DNA of 64,000 bases from VAZQ01 sp963725065 (lineage in GTDB: Bacteria; Pseudomonadota; Alphaproteobacteria; Rhizobiales; Xanthobacteraceae), in the NCBI GenBank assembly GCA_963725065.1, contig CAVRXD010000042.1, positions 113,697-177,696 of the forward strand, written 5' to 3'. Both the position numbers and the translations under genes were made by a program. This document shows positions 28,638 through 36,461 of the stretch, piece after piece; within the stretch, counting starts at the first letter, position 1; the number at the start of each line of letters is the position of its first letter. Below the pieces are notes generated by a model, which had not been told where the DNA came from, did no database searches, and saw only the letters and a program-made list of their open reading frames with translations.

Positions 28638-29705
28638 ATGAGGAGCCTGTTTGCGATGATTCTGGCCATGATGGTTTCTTTTCCCGCAATTTCCTCTGCC
28701 CAGCCGGATCAAGCGACGCTGCGGCGTGTGCACGTGATGACCGGTGCCGGGACGCTGCCGCGAAATCCGGCGAACCGGCTCGAATATCTCCGCTATGCGA
28801 CCACCGGCGAGCCGAGGTTGACCGGCGCGCAGTTGATCGAGCGGATACCGGAAGTTCAAAAATTTGCACGCGTGAGCGTGGAATCCGACGAGTTCATTCC
28901 CTACGACCAGCCGCAGGAGCTCAAGGCGCTCAGCCTGCGCATGACGGGTCGGCTGGCCGACCCCGATATTGCCGGCATCATATTCACGCACGGCACCAAT
29001 ACGATCGAGGAGACCGCCTATTTCATGAATCTGACGGTGCGGAGCGACAAGCCGGTGGTGATCGTCGGCGCGCAGCGGCCGTTCAGTACGCTCAGCTCGG
29101 ACGGCCCGCTCAACCTGCTGAACGCCATCAGGGTCGCCGCGGACCCGGGCTCGCGCGGCAAGGGCACGCTGGTGGTGCTCAACGATGAAATCAATGCCGC
29201 ACGCGACGTGACCAAGACCAACACCTACCGTCTGGAGACCTTCCAGTCGCGCGAGCTGGGGATCCTGGGTTATGCCGATCCGGACAAGATCGTGTTTTAT
29301 CGCGCGCCGACGCGCAAGCACACCACGCAATCGCAATTCGATCTGACGCAGACCGGAGAACTGCCGAAGGTCAGCATTCTCTACGGTTACGCCGGCGACG
29401 ACGGCGATCTGGCCAAGGCGGCGGTCGCCGCGGGCGCCAAGGGCCTCGTCATCGCCGGCACCGGCGCCGGGCACACCCAGAACGCAAGGAAAGCTCTCAA
29501 GGAGCTTTATGATGCCACCGGCGTGGTCGTGGTGCGCAGCGCCAGGGTCGGCGCCGGCCGGGTGGTGCGGGACGACAACTGGCAGGAGCCTGGCTTCGTT
29601 GCCGCCGACAACCTGAGCCCGCAGAAAGCACGCATCCTGTTGCAATTGGCTTTGACCAGGACGACCAAGCCGGACGAAATCCAGCAGATGTTCGACGAAT
29701 ATTGA
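28638..29705 (+). CDS. exported type II L-asparaginase-like amidohydrolase
   Basis: 355 residues from the ATG at 28638 (GGAGG five bases upstream; two earlier in-frame ATGs lack one). Signal peptide LFAMILAMMVSFPAISSAQ. Second asparaginase motif is THGTNTIEETAYF, with Asn in place of the usual Asp of HGTDT; the first motif, normally TGGTI, reads TGAGTL. The lysine segment NDEINAARDVTKTNT is conserved. So the general fold and most catalytic residues are kept but the amide-binding aspartate is changed; the substrate may be an amide other than asparagine. Last gene of the Liv/monooxygenase unit. Confidence 0.87.
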   Translation: MRSLFAMILAMMVSFPAISSAQPDQATLRRVHVMTGAGTLPRNPANRLEYLRYATTGEPRLTGAQLIERIPEVQKFARVSVESDEFIPYDQPQELKALSLRMTGRLADPDIAGIIFTHGTNTIEETAYFMNLTVRSDKPVVIVGAQRPFSTLSSDGPLNLLNAIRVAADPGSRGKGTLVVLNDEINAARDVTKTNTYRLETFQSRELGILGYADPDKIVFYRAPTRKHTTQSQFDLTQTGELPKVSILYGYAGDDGDLAKAAVAAGAKGLVIAGTGAGHTQNARKALKELYDATGVVVVRSARVGAGRVVRDDNWQEPGFVAADNLSPQKARILLQLALTRTTKPDEIQQMFDEY

Positions 29706-29768
29706 TCCGCCCGCCGCGGTGCACCTTCTCAGCCGCCGCGCAGTTGCTTTCGCGCGTTGTCGGACAGG

Positions 29769-30830
29769 TCAGGCTTTGGAGGGCGCCGGCACGCCGAGCG
29801 CGCCGGCAACGGCGAGCAGCCTGGACCAGGTGCCTTGCGGCAAGGGGATGCCGTCACGCGTGCGTTTCTCCAGGATGCTGTCGCCGCGCTCTCCCGGCAG
29901 GTAGATGCGCTCGACGCTGTCATCGGGCGGGAGCGCCCGGACCTGATCTCCCAGCCGATCCGCTTCAACGAGAATACGCTCGACGTCGCCGAATGCGGCG
30001 AGATCGACCGCCATCGCGACGCCATTGAGGAACGGCGCATCCAGCGCGCCACCCGCGGCAAGGGCAGGCGCAATGATCGGATTGCCCACCGTGAGACTGC
30101 AAAGACACTCGATCATGAAGGAGAGGCCCGAACCTTTCGGCCCGCCCAATGGCAGCAAGGTCGTCACCCTCTTGGGATCGGTGGTGTCGCGTCCCTGGGC
30201 ATCCATCCCCCACCCCAGCGGGATGTCGCGGCCGGCATCCCGCGCGCCCATGATCTTCCCCATCGCGACGTTCGAGGTCGACATGTCGAGGACGAGCGGC
30301 GGCCTGCTCTTGGCGGGAAAGGCGATCGCGAGCGGATTGCTCGACACGCCCGACACTTTGGCGCCGTGGTAGGCCATCATCGGACCGGAAGCCGACATCA
30401 CGATGCCTGCCATTCCGGCGTGCGCGGCCTGCAAGGCGAAGTAACCGATCGCGCCGGCATGGGTGATGTTGCGCGCGGCGCACCAGCCGAAGTGGACCTC
30501 GCGGGCACGGGAAATCGCCTCCTCCATCGCCCGCGACATCGCGACCGCTCCCGGCGCACGGTCCGCCTCCAATACCGCGATAGCGCCGGTGCGGATCTCC
30601 ACGCGCATGTCGGGGGTGGGATTGATGAGCTTCTTCTGCAGCCGATCGACGTAGCTCGGTATCCGCAATACGCCATGCGAATCCACGCCGCGCAGGTTCG
30701 CCCAAACGAGCGACCTCGCCCATTCGTCCGCCATCGGGCCTGCGACGCCCAAGGCCTGAAACAGCGCACTCGCAAAGCGCTGGAGATCGGAACCCGATAT
30801 CAGATGCACGTCGTTGCTCGTCGGTGGCAT
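29769..30830 (-). CDS. Ldh-family (malate/L-lactate dehydrogenase type) NAD(P)-dependent oxidoreductase
   Basis: 353 residues. Typical Ldh_2 family sequence: ANLRGVDSHGVLRIPSYVDRL with the conserved histidine, WCAARNITHAGAIGYF, and PLGGPKGSGLSFMIE in the cofactor region. Members reduce 2-ketoacids or delta-1-piperideine-2-carboxylate, or oxidise malate, sulfolactate or ureidoglycolate; the specific one cannot be told. Convergent with the asparaginase gene, 63 bases apart. Confidence 0.92.
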   Translation of the reverse strand: MPPTSNDVHLISGSDLQRFASALFQALGVAGPMADEWARSLVWANLRGVDSHGVLRIPSYVDRLQKKLINPTPDMRVEIRTGAIAVLEADRAPGAVAMSRAMEEAISRAREVHFGWCAARNITHAGAIGYFALQAAHAGMAGIVMSASGPMMAYHGAKVSGVSSNPLAIAFPAKSRPPLVLDMSTSNVAMGKIMGARDAGRDIPLGWGMDAQGRDTTDPKRVTTLLPLGGPKGSGLSFMIECLCSLTVGNPIIAPALAAGGALDAPFLNGVAMAVDLAAFGDVERILVEADRLGDQVRALPPDDSVERIYLPGERGDSILEKRTRDGIPLPQGTWSRLLAVAGALGVPAPSKA

Positions 30831-30868
30831 TGCCTTCGCTCTTCTGACTGTTGAAACGCGGCACCGCT

Positions 30869-30911
30869 GTAGCCCGGATGAGCGGCGAGCGAAATCGACG
30901 AACGGGGCCAG
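30869..30911. repeat. degenerate copy of an AGCCCGGATGAGCG dispersed repeat
   Basis: The gap upstream of the helicase holds AGCCCGGATGAGCG followed by GAGCGAAATC. This is the core of a short intergenic repeat seen in many Rhizobiales genomes (from memory, not searched). No protein-coding evidence here. Confidence 0.35.
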
Positions 30912-31074
30912 CCCGCGAACTTGTCTTTTCGTTCGTTATCTGTTCTCGTTGAGGATTGAGTCGGGGAGCCGCGGGCATGAATTCGATGATGCGCACGTGC
31001 GGACGCGCCCTTGCGCGAGCATGGCAATGCGCGTGTGCGCGCGGCGAGGCGCCTCGACCCACTCGCCCGTCTCG

Positions 31075-33132
31075 ATGACCGCGTCTCATCTCGCCCATCT
31101 CAATCCGGAACAACGCCGTGCCGTTGAGTTCGGCGGCGCGGACGTCACCGGCGCGCCTCCTCTCCTGATCATAGCCGGTGCGGGCTCGGGCAAGACCAAC
31201 ACATTGGCGCACCGTGTGGCGCATCTCGTCGTCAGCGGTGTCGATTCCCGACGCATCATGCTGCTGACCTTCTCGCGCCGAGCCGCGGCCGAGATGACGC
31301 GGCGGGTCGAGCGCATCACGGCACATGCCCTGCATGGCAAGGCAGGGTTGACACACGCTCTCACCTGGTCGGGCACCTTTCATGCCATCGGCGCGCGGTT
31401 GCTGCGCGAGTATGCGCCGCAAATCGGGCTCGACCGCGCCTTCACCATTCACGACCGCGAGGACTCGGCCGATCTGCTCAACCTGATCCGGCACGATCTC
31501 GACTTGTCGAAGATGGAAAAGCGCTTCCCGACCAAGGGCACGTGCCTCGCCATCTATTCGCGCGCCGTGAATGCGGAAACACCTTTGGACGAGGTGCTCG
31601 CCGCCGCCTTCCCCTGGTGCGCGACGTGGGAAACGCAGTTGCGGCGGTTGTTCGCGGCCTATGTGGAAGCCAAGCAACGCCAGCATGTGCTCGATTACGA
31701 CGATCTGCTGCTCTACTGGGCGCAGATGATGGCGGTGCCGTCCATCGCCGAGGATGTCGCGGATCGCTTCGATCATGTGCTGGTGGACGAATATCAGGAC
31801 ACCAACCGGCTGCAGGCGTCGATCCTCCTGGCGTTGAAGCCCAATGGCACGGGGCTCACTGTGGTGGGCGACGACGCCCAATCCATCTACTCGTTCCGCG
31901 CGGCGACGGTGCGCAACATCCTCGATTTTCCCGGCCATTTCACCCCGCGCGCCGCAGTCGTCACGTTGGACCGCAACTATCGCTCGACACAGCCGATCCT
32001 TGCGGCCGCGAATGCTGTGATCGAGCAGGCAGAGGAACGCTTCACCAAGAACCTGTGGTCGGATCGCGCCTCCGCCGAGCGCCCGCGATTGGTGAACGTG
32101 CGCGACGAAATCGATCAAGCCCGCTATGTCGCCGCTAAAGTCCTGGAGCAACGCGAGGCCGGCATCGCACTCAAGGCACAAGCGGTGCTCTTTCGCGCGT
32201 CGCACCATAGCGGACCGCTCGAACTCGAGCTCACGCGCCGCAATATCCCGTTCGTCAAATTCGGCGGTCTCAAATTCCTCGAAGCCTCGCATGTCAAGGA
32301 TGTCCTGGCTTTTCTGCGCTGGGCGGAGAACCTGCGCGACCGCGCCGCGGGCTTTCGCGTAGCCCAGTTGCTGCCCGGGGTTGGTCCGGCCACCGCCGGC
32401 CGCCTTCTCGATCTGGTCATGACCGGCGCGGACCCGATGCAAGTCATGGCAGCATTCGTTGCTCCGGCGGCAGCCGCCGCGCACTGGCCGTCGTTCGTGG
32501 ACGCGGTCGCGCTCGTGCACGGCAAGACAACTGGCTGGCCGGCTGAGCTCGACCTCATCTGTCGCTGGTACGCCCCGCATCTGGAACGCATTCATGACGA
32601 CGCCGTCCTGCGTCAGGCCGACCTTGTGCAGCTTGCCCAGATCGCATCCACTTATACGAGCCGCGAGCGCTTCCTGACCGAGCTCACGCTCGATCCGCCC
32701 GACGCCACCAGCGACGAAGCCGGGACGCCGTTGCTCGACGAGGATTATCTGGTGCTCTCGACCATCCACTCCGCCAAGGGGCAGGAGTGGAAATCGGTCC
32801 TGGTGCTCAACGTGATCGACGGCTGCATACCGTCGGACCTCGGCACCGGCAGCAGGGCGGAGATCGACGAGGAGCGTCGCCTGCTCTACGTCGCAATGAC
32901 CCGCGCCAAGGATCATCTGCACCTGGTCATGCCGCAGCGTTTCTTCGCGCATCAGCAGAAGAGCAACGGCGACCGCCACATGTACGCGGCGCGGACGCGC
33001 TTCATCACCGCCCCCATGCTTGACCGCTTCGAGAGCTGTGCCTGGCCAAGCGCGGGCGCGAGGACGGCCGGCCACAGGCCGGCGGGCGAGGCCGTCGATA
33101 TCGCCATGCGATTGCGCCGCATGTGGAGCTGA
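31075..33132 (+). CDS. UvrD/Rep-type superfamily I DNA helicase
   Basis: 685 residues from the ATG at 31075, where homology begins (HLNPEQRRAVEF, Q motif). All helicase motifs are visible: IIAGAGSGKTNT (I), VLVDEYQDTN (II), VVGDDAQSIYSFRAA (III), LDRNYRST (IV), TIHSAKGQEWKSV (V) and RRLLYVAMTRAKDHLHLV (VI). A 3'-5' ATP-dependent DNA helicase for repair or replication restart. Slightly shorter than PcrA/UvrD at the C-terminus. Upstream in-frame ATGs at 31021 and 31027 are possible; no clear ribosome site precedes any of them. No link to the surrounding catabolic genes. Confidence 0.93.
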   Translation: MTASHLAHLNPEQRRAVEFGGADVTGAPPLLIIAGAGSGKTNTLAHRVAHLVVSGVDSRRIMLLTFSRRAAAEMTRRVERITAHALHGKAGLTHALTWSGTFHAIGARLLREYAPQIGLDRAFTIHDREDSADLLNLIRHDLDLSKMEKRFPTKGTCLAIYSRAVNAETPLDEVLAAAFPWCATWETQLRRLFAAYVEAKQRQHVLDYDDLLLYWAQMMAVPSIAEDVADRFDHVLVDEYQDTNRLQASILLALKPNGTGLTVVGDDAQSIYSFRAATVRNILDFPGHFTPRAAVVTLDRNYRSTQPILAAANAVIEQAEERFTKNLWSDRASAERPRLVNVRDEIDQARYVAAKVLEQREAGIALKAQAVLFRASHHSGPLELELTRRNIPFVKFGGLKFLEASHVKDVLAFLRWAENLRDRAAGFRVAQLLPGVGPATAGRLLDLVMTGADPMQVMAAFVAPAAAAAHWPSFVDAVALVHGKTTGWPAELDLICRWYAPHLERIHDDAVLRQADLVQLAQIASTYTSRERFLTELTLDPPDATSDEAGTPLLDEDYLVLSTIHSAKGQEWKSVLVLNVIDGCIPSDLGTGSRAEIDEERRLLYVAMTRAKDHLHLVMPQRFFAHQQKSNGDRHMYAARTRFITAPMLDRFESCAWPSAGARTAGHRPAGEAVDIAMRLRRMWS

Positions 33133-33337
33133 GCACGCGAGCAGGCGGCGCGCCTTCGATCCCTGCCCCGCTGATTTAAGGGCATTCCAATCCAGGTTGT
33201 GCTGCGCTCCCGACGCCTCGGCCCGGAGGCCTTGGCAATGTCGGCTTGTGTAACGGCAGGAGGGACGGCACTATCACAAGCGGTGCGCGCGAGCGCCTCC
33301 AATCAAGAACCTGATTCCGGAAAGGGGAGTGAAACAC

Positions 33338-34369
33338 ATGTCCGAAAGAAGAAACCTGGCGGTGGCGAGCCTGATTGCCCTGTCTCTGGGCTGCGCGGGC
33401 GCGGCCTCGGCACAAGAGATCAAGCTCACGCTCGCCGACCAGAACTCCCCGACCGCCTGGGGTCCCTCGCATGCGCTGCAGCCTTGGGTGAAACAGGTCG
33501 AGGAAGCGACCAAGGGACGTGTGAAGATCGAGGTCTATCCATCCCAAACCCTGATCAAGGGCGTGGATATGTGGAAGGGCATCCGCAGCGGCATCGCTGA
33601 TATCGGCTGGTGCGTGCAAGGCTATTGGCCCGAGCAGACGCCGTTGTCGGACGTCATGTCGCTACCCTTCCTGCCGATCAGCTCGGCCGAGAAGGGAAGC
33701 GAGGCGCTGTGGAAACTGTACGAGAAATTTCCCTCGGTGCAGAAGGAGTTCAACGAGATCCAGCCACTCGTGCTGTACACCAGCTCGCCCAATCTGCTGG
33801 TGTCCAAGAAGCAGGTGCGGACGCTCGAGGATTTCAAGGGCTTGAAGGTCCGCGTGCTGGGCGGGCCTCCCACCGAAATGGCCAAGGCGCTCGGCGCGGT
33901 GCCGACGCTGATTCCGATGCCCGACGTCTATCAGTCCCTCGACAAGGGCGTCGTCGACGGCGCGGCCGCGCCCTGGGAGGCGGTGCAGGGATTTCGGCTC
34001 TATGAGGTGGCGAAAAACTACACCATCGCTCCGTTCTACGTGGCCTATTTCTCGGTATGCACCAACAAGCAGAAATGGCAGTCCCTGCCCAAGGAGGTTC
34101 GCGACGCCATCATGAGCGTGAGCGGGCTCCCCGGCGCGAAATTCTGGGGCAAGAACTTCTTTGATACCGCCGAGGAAGGCGTGATCGAGCGCGCGAAGGC
34201 CGGCAACTACGAGCTCAACCGCTACCAGGTGCCAGCCGATCAGCTTGCGCGCTGGACCAAGCTCGCCGGCGAGCCGATCTGGGAGGAGTGGATCAAGAAG
34301 ATGGAAGGCAAAGGCCACAAGGACGCGCGCGACATTCTCAACAGCGTGCTCGATTCGCTCAAGAACTAG
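33338..34369 (+). CDS. dctP: TRAP transporter substrate-binding protein DctP
   Basis: 343 residues from the ATG at 33338 (GGGGAG eight bases upstream). Signal peptide LAVASLIALSLGCAGAASAQ. DctP features: IEVYPSQTLIKG, LEDFKGLKVRVLGGPPTEMAKALGA (with the conserved arginine that grips the ligand carboxylate) and LDKGVVDGAAAPWEA. Binds an organic acid and delivers it to DctQM encoded next. The homogentisate genes downstream hint at an aromatic or keto acid ligand. Confidence 0.94.
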   Translation: MSERRNLAVASLIALSLGCAGAASAQEIKLTLADQNSPTAWGPSHALQPWVKQVEEATKGRVKIEVYPSQTLIKGVDMWKGIRSGIADIGWCVQGYWPEQTPLSDVMSLPFLPISSAEKGSEALWKLYEKFPSVQKEFNEIQPLVLYTSSPNLLVSKKQVRTLEDFKGLKVRVLGGPPTEMAKALGAVPTLIPMPDVYQSLDKGVVDGAAAPWEAVQGFRLYEVAKNYTIAPFYVAYFSVCTNKQKWQSLPKEVRDAIMSVSGLPGAKFWGKNFFDTAEEGVIERAKAGNYELNRYQVPADQLARWTKLAGEPIWEEWIKKMEGKGHKDARDILNSVLDSLKN

Positions 34370-34400
34370 GGCCCGAGCACACCGAACATCGCGCGAGACG

Positions 34401-34925
34401 GTGACCGTCCTGCATTCCATCGAAAAGTGGTTGTGGCGCTGCGAGCTCGTGCTGGTCTACGCCAGCGTGCTCGCGGCGCTCGCGATGATGTGCCTCACCT
34501 CCGCGGACGCGCTCAGCCGCTACCTCCTCAACCGTCCGATCATCGGGGCCTATGAGATCACCGAAAAATACCTGATGGTGGCGACCATCTTTCTGGGACT
34601 TTCCTTCGCCTATCGCGGCGGCGTATTCATCCGTGTCACCTTCCTGGTCGACCGCCTGCCTGCGCGGATGAAGCTGCTGGCGCAATATCTCGCGCACCTG
34701 CTGTCGCTGCTGTTCTGTCTGATCATCCTGGTGGCGACGACACAACAGGCGGTGCGCGGATTGAGTGACGACACCACCCTGAGCGCACTGCCGCTGCTGG
34801 TCGGGCCCGCCTACTCCCTTGTTCCCCTGGGCTTTCTCTCGCTGACGGTGATCATGCTCATCGATCTCCTGCGCATCCGCAGCAGTCGGTCGTACCTGTT
34901 CAGGGAAGAGGCACCGCCCGCCTGA
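34401..34925 (+). CDS. dctQ: TRAP transporter small permease subunit DctQ
   Basis: 174 residues starting at GTG 34401, where the DctQ pattern begins (LHSIEKWLWRCELVLVY). Four membrane segments near residues 15-40, 48-70, 88-108 and 125-150; the conserved YEITEKYLMV and FAYRGGVFIRVTFLVDRLP segments are present. The upstream ribosome site is weak. Starts 31 bases after dctP. Confidence 0.9.
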   Translation: MTVLHSIEKWLWRCELVLVYASVLAALAMMCLTSADALSRYLLNRPIIGAYEITEKYLMVATIFLGLSFAYRGGVFIRVTFLVDRLPARMKLLAQYLAHLLSLLFCLIILVATTQQAVRGLSDDTTLSALPLLVGPAYSLVPLGFLSLTVIMLIDLLRIRSSRSYLFREEAPPA

Positions 34926-34960
34926 CGGTGAACGCCGTGCGAGGCCGCTGAAAGATCGAC

Positions 34961-36247
34961 ATGGTCGTGCTTCCGCTTGTGTTGCTGGTTCTTGCGCTCG
35001 TCCTCGGCGTGCCGATCGCGGTCGCGCTCGCGGGTGCCGGCATGTTCGGCATCTACGTTGTTACCGGCGATTTCGGCAAGGTGATGGGGATCATCAGCCT
35101 GGCTCCATTCAGCACGGTGGCGGATTACGCCCTGACGACGATCCCGATGTTCATCCTGATGGCATTTTTCTCCGCCTCGAGCGGGCTCGCGCGCGACCTT
35201 TACACCGCGGCGAGCAACTGGTGCTCGCACATCAAGGGCGGGCTTGCGATCGCCACCGTCTTCGCCTGCGGCATCTTCGGCGCCATGTCCGGTGCGAGCA
35301 CTGCCGCGGCGTCGGTGATGTCCAAGATCGCGATGCCGGAAATGCGCCGTCACGGCTATTCGGACGAACTTGCCGCCGGGGCGATCGGCATCGGCGCGAC
35401 CCTTGATATCCTGATCCCGCCAAGCATCGCGATGGTGATCTACGGCGTCGCGACGCAGACCTCGATCGGTAAGCTCCTGATCGCCGGCGTTGTCCCGGGA
35501 CTTATTGCCGGCGTCCTGCTCGCGGCCATGATCTATCTCTGGGTGGTCGTGAGCCCCAAGCACGCGCCCAGCACCTTTCGCGTCAGCCGGGAGGAGCGCT
35601 GGGCAAGCCTCGTGCGCATCTGGCCGAGCCTTCTGCTGATCTTTCTGGTGCTGGTGCTGCTCTACACCGGGATCGCCACCCCAACCGAGGTGGGCGCGCT
35701 GGGAGCGCTGCTCGCCGGCATCATCGGCGCGGTGTTCGGCCGGCTTACCCTGGCAGACGCGCTGGATGCGGTGAAATCCACCATTCGCACCTCGGCGATG
35801 ATTTTTCTCATTCTCATCGGCGCGACGATCTTCGGTTACTACATGGCGTTGAGCCGCATTCCGCAGGACATGGTAAGCGCCGTCACCGCGATGGACCTCA
35901 ATCGCTGGGTGGTCATCATCGGCATCGTCGTCGCCTATTTCATCATCAGCATGTTCATGGACGAGATCCCCCTGCTGCTGCTCACGCTGCAACTGACCTT
36001 TCCTCTGATCACGTCGCTCGGCTTCGATCCGATCTGGTTCGGCGTCATGTCGATGATGATGGTGGCGATGGGGCTGGTATTCCCGCCGGTCGGCCTTATC
36101 GCGTTCATTGTGAGCGCGACGGCCGGCGTCGATCTGATGAAGGTCTACAAAGGCACCAGCATTCTCATGATCTCGATGGTGATCACCACCGTGCTGCTGA
36201 TGATCTTTCCGCAGATCGCGCTCTGGCTGCCGGCAACGATGCGCTAG
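34961..36247 (+). CDS. dctM: TRAP transporter large permease subunit DctM
   Basis: 428 residues, about 12 membrane segments. DctM motifs: TTIPMFILMAFFSASSGLARDLY, CGIFGAMSGASTAAASVM and IGATLDILIPPSIAMVIYG. Uses a sodium gradient to move the acid bound by DctP. Its TAG stop at 36245-36247 lies within the left end of the hairpin element at 36244-36319, so the element may have set the present C-terminus. Confidence 0.94.
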   Translation: MVVLPLVLLVLALVLGVPIAVALAGAGMFGIYVVTGDFGKVMGIISLAPFSTVADYALTTIPMFILMAFFSASSGLARDLYTAASNWCSHIKGGLAIATVFACGIFGAMSGASTAAASVMSKIAMPEMRRHGYSDELAAGAIGIGATLDILIPPSIAMVIYGVATQTSIGKLLIAGVVPGLIAGVLLAAMIYLWVVVSPKHAPSTFRVSREERWASLVRIWPSLLLIFLVLVLLYTGIATPTEVGALGALLAGIIGAVFGRLTLADALDAVKSTIRTSAMIFLILIGATIFGYYMALSRIPQDMVSAVTAMDLNRWVVIIGIVVAYFIISMFMDEIPLLLLTLQLTFPLITSLGFDPIWFGVMSMMMVAMGLVFPPVGLIAFIVSATAGVDLMKVYKGTSILMISMVITTVLLMIFPQIALWLPATMR

Positions 36248-36319
36248 TGTCCCGATTCCGAAGTTCGCATCATTGCGCGACACACTCGTTTGCGAACTTC
36301 GGAATCAAAGGGACACTAG
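36244..36319. repeat. TA-bounded hairpin mini-element A (MITE-like)
   Basis: Left arm 36244-36269 (CTAGTGTCCCGATTCCGAAG...) pairs with right arm 36291-36319; the arms are identical apart from a three-base AAA bulge in the right arm. A 21-base loop lies between. Both ends carry CTAG/TA, as expected for an IS630/Tc1-mariner-type element that duplicates TA. Nearly the same element is at 59389-59463. No transposase is encoded. Confidence 0.85.
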
Positions 36320-36330
36320 CAATTTATGAT

Positions 36331-36410
36331 TCTAGTGCGGTTTTTGGATTTGAAGTTCCTAAACAAACGCGCGGCTACAATGATAGGAACTTCAAATCCA
36401 CCGCACTAGA
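36331..36410. repeat. TA-bounded hairpin mini-element B (MITE-like)
   Basis: Left arm 36331-36360 and right arm 36385-36410 are perfect inverted copies except for four extra T in the left arm; loop of 24 bases. Ends read TCTAGTGCGG / CCGCACTAGA. Same architecture as elements A and C (CTAGTG end, one-sided T/A bulge, inner 16-base stem) but a different stem sequence. Lies 11 bases from element A, between dctM and hmgA, where the transcript would form two strong hairpins. Confidence 0.82.
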
Positions 36411-36461
36411 CTGGCGCACCGGTATCGACCGGCCGGGCAGGCGGATACATGGAGGGTCGCC

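Noticed and set aside
29965..33075. Very long open frame (over 1000 codons) on the minus strand opposite the helicase and Ldh genes
   Set aside because: It has no recognisable domain and runs antisense to a helicase with all motifs intact; it is a GC-rich third-position shadow.
31075..33132. UvrD/Rep helicase as part of an anti-phage defence system
   Set aside because: No nuclease, methylase or other defence gene adjoins it; the neighbours are metabolic and the motifs fit a housekeeping repair helicase.
34811..36283. 490-codon minus-strand frame rich in His, Asp and Arg opposite dctM
   Set aside because: The composition is the antisense pattern of a membrane protein; no motif or ribosome site.
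36244..36410. Rho-independent terminators instead of mobile elements
   Set aside because: No T run follows the stems, and closely related copies with TA borders occur in another place; terminator function is possible but secondary.
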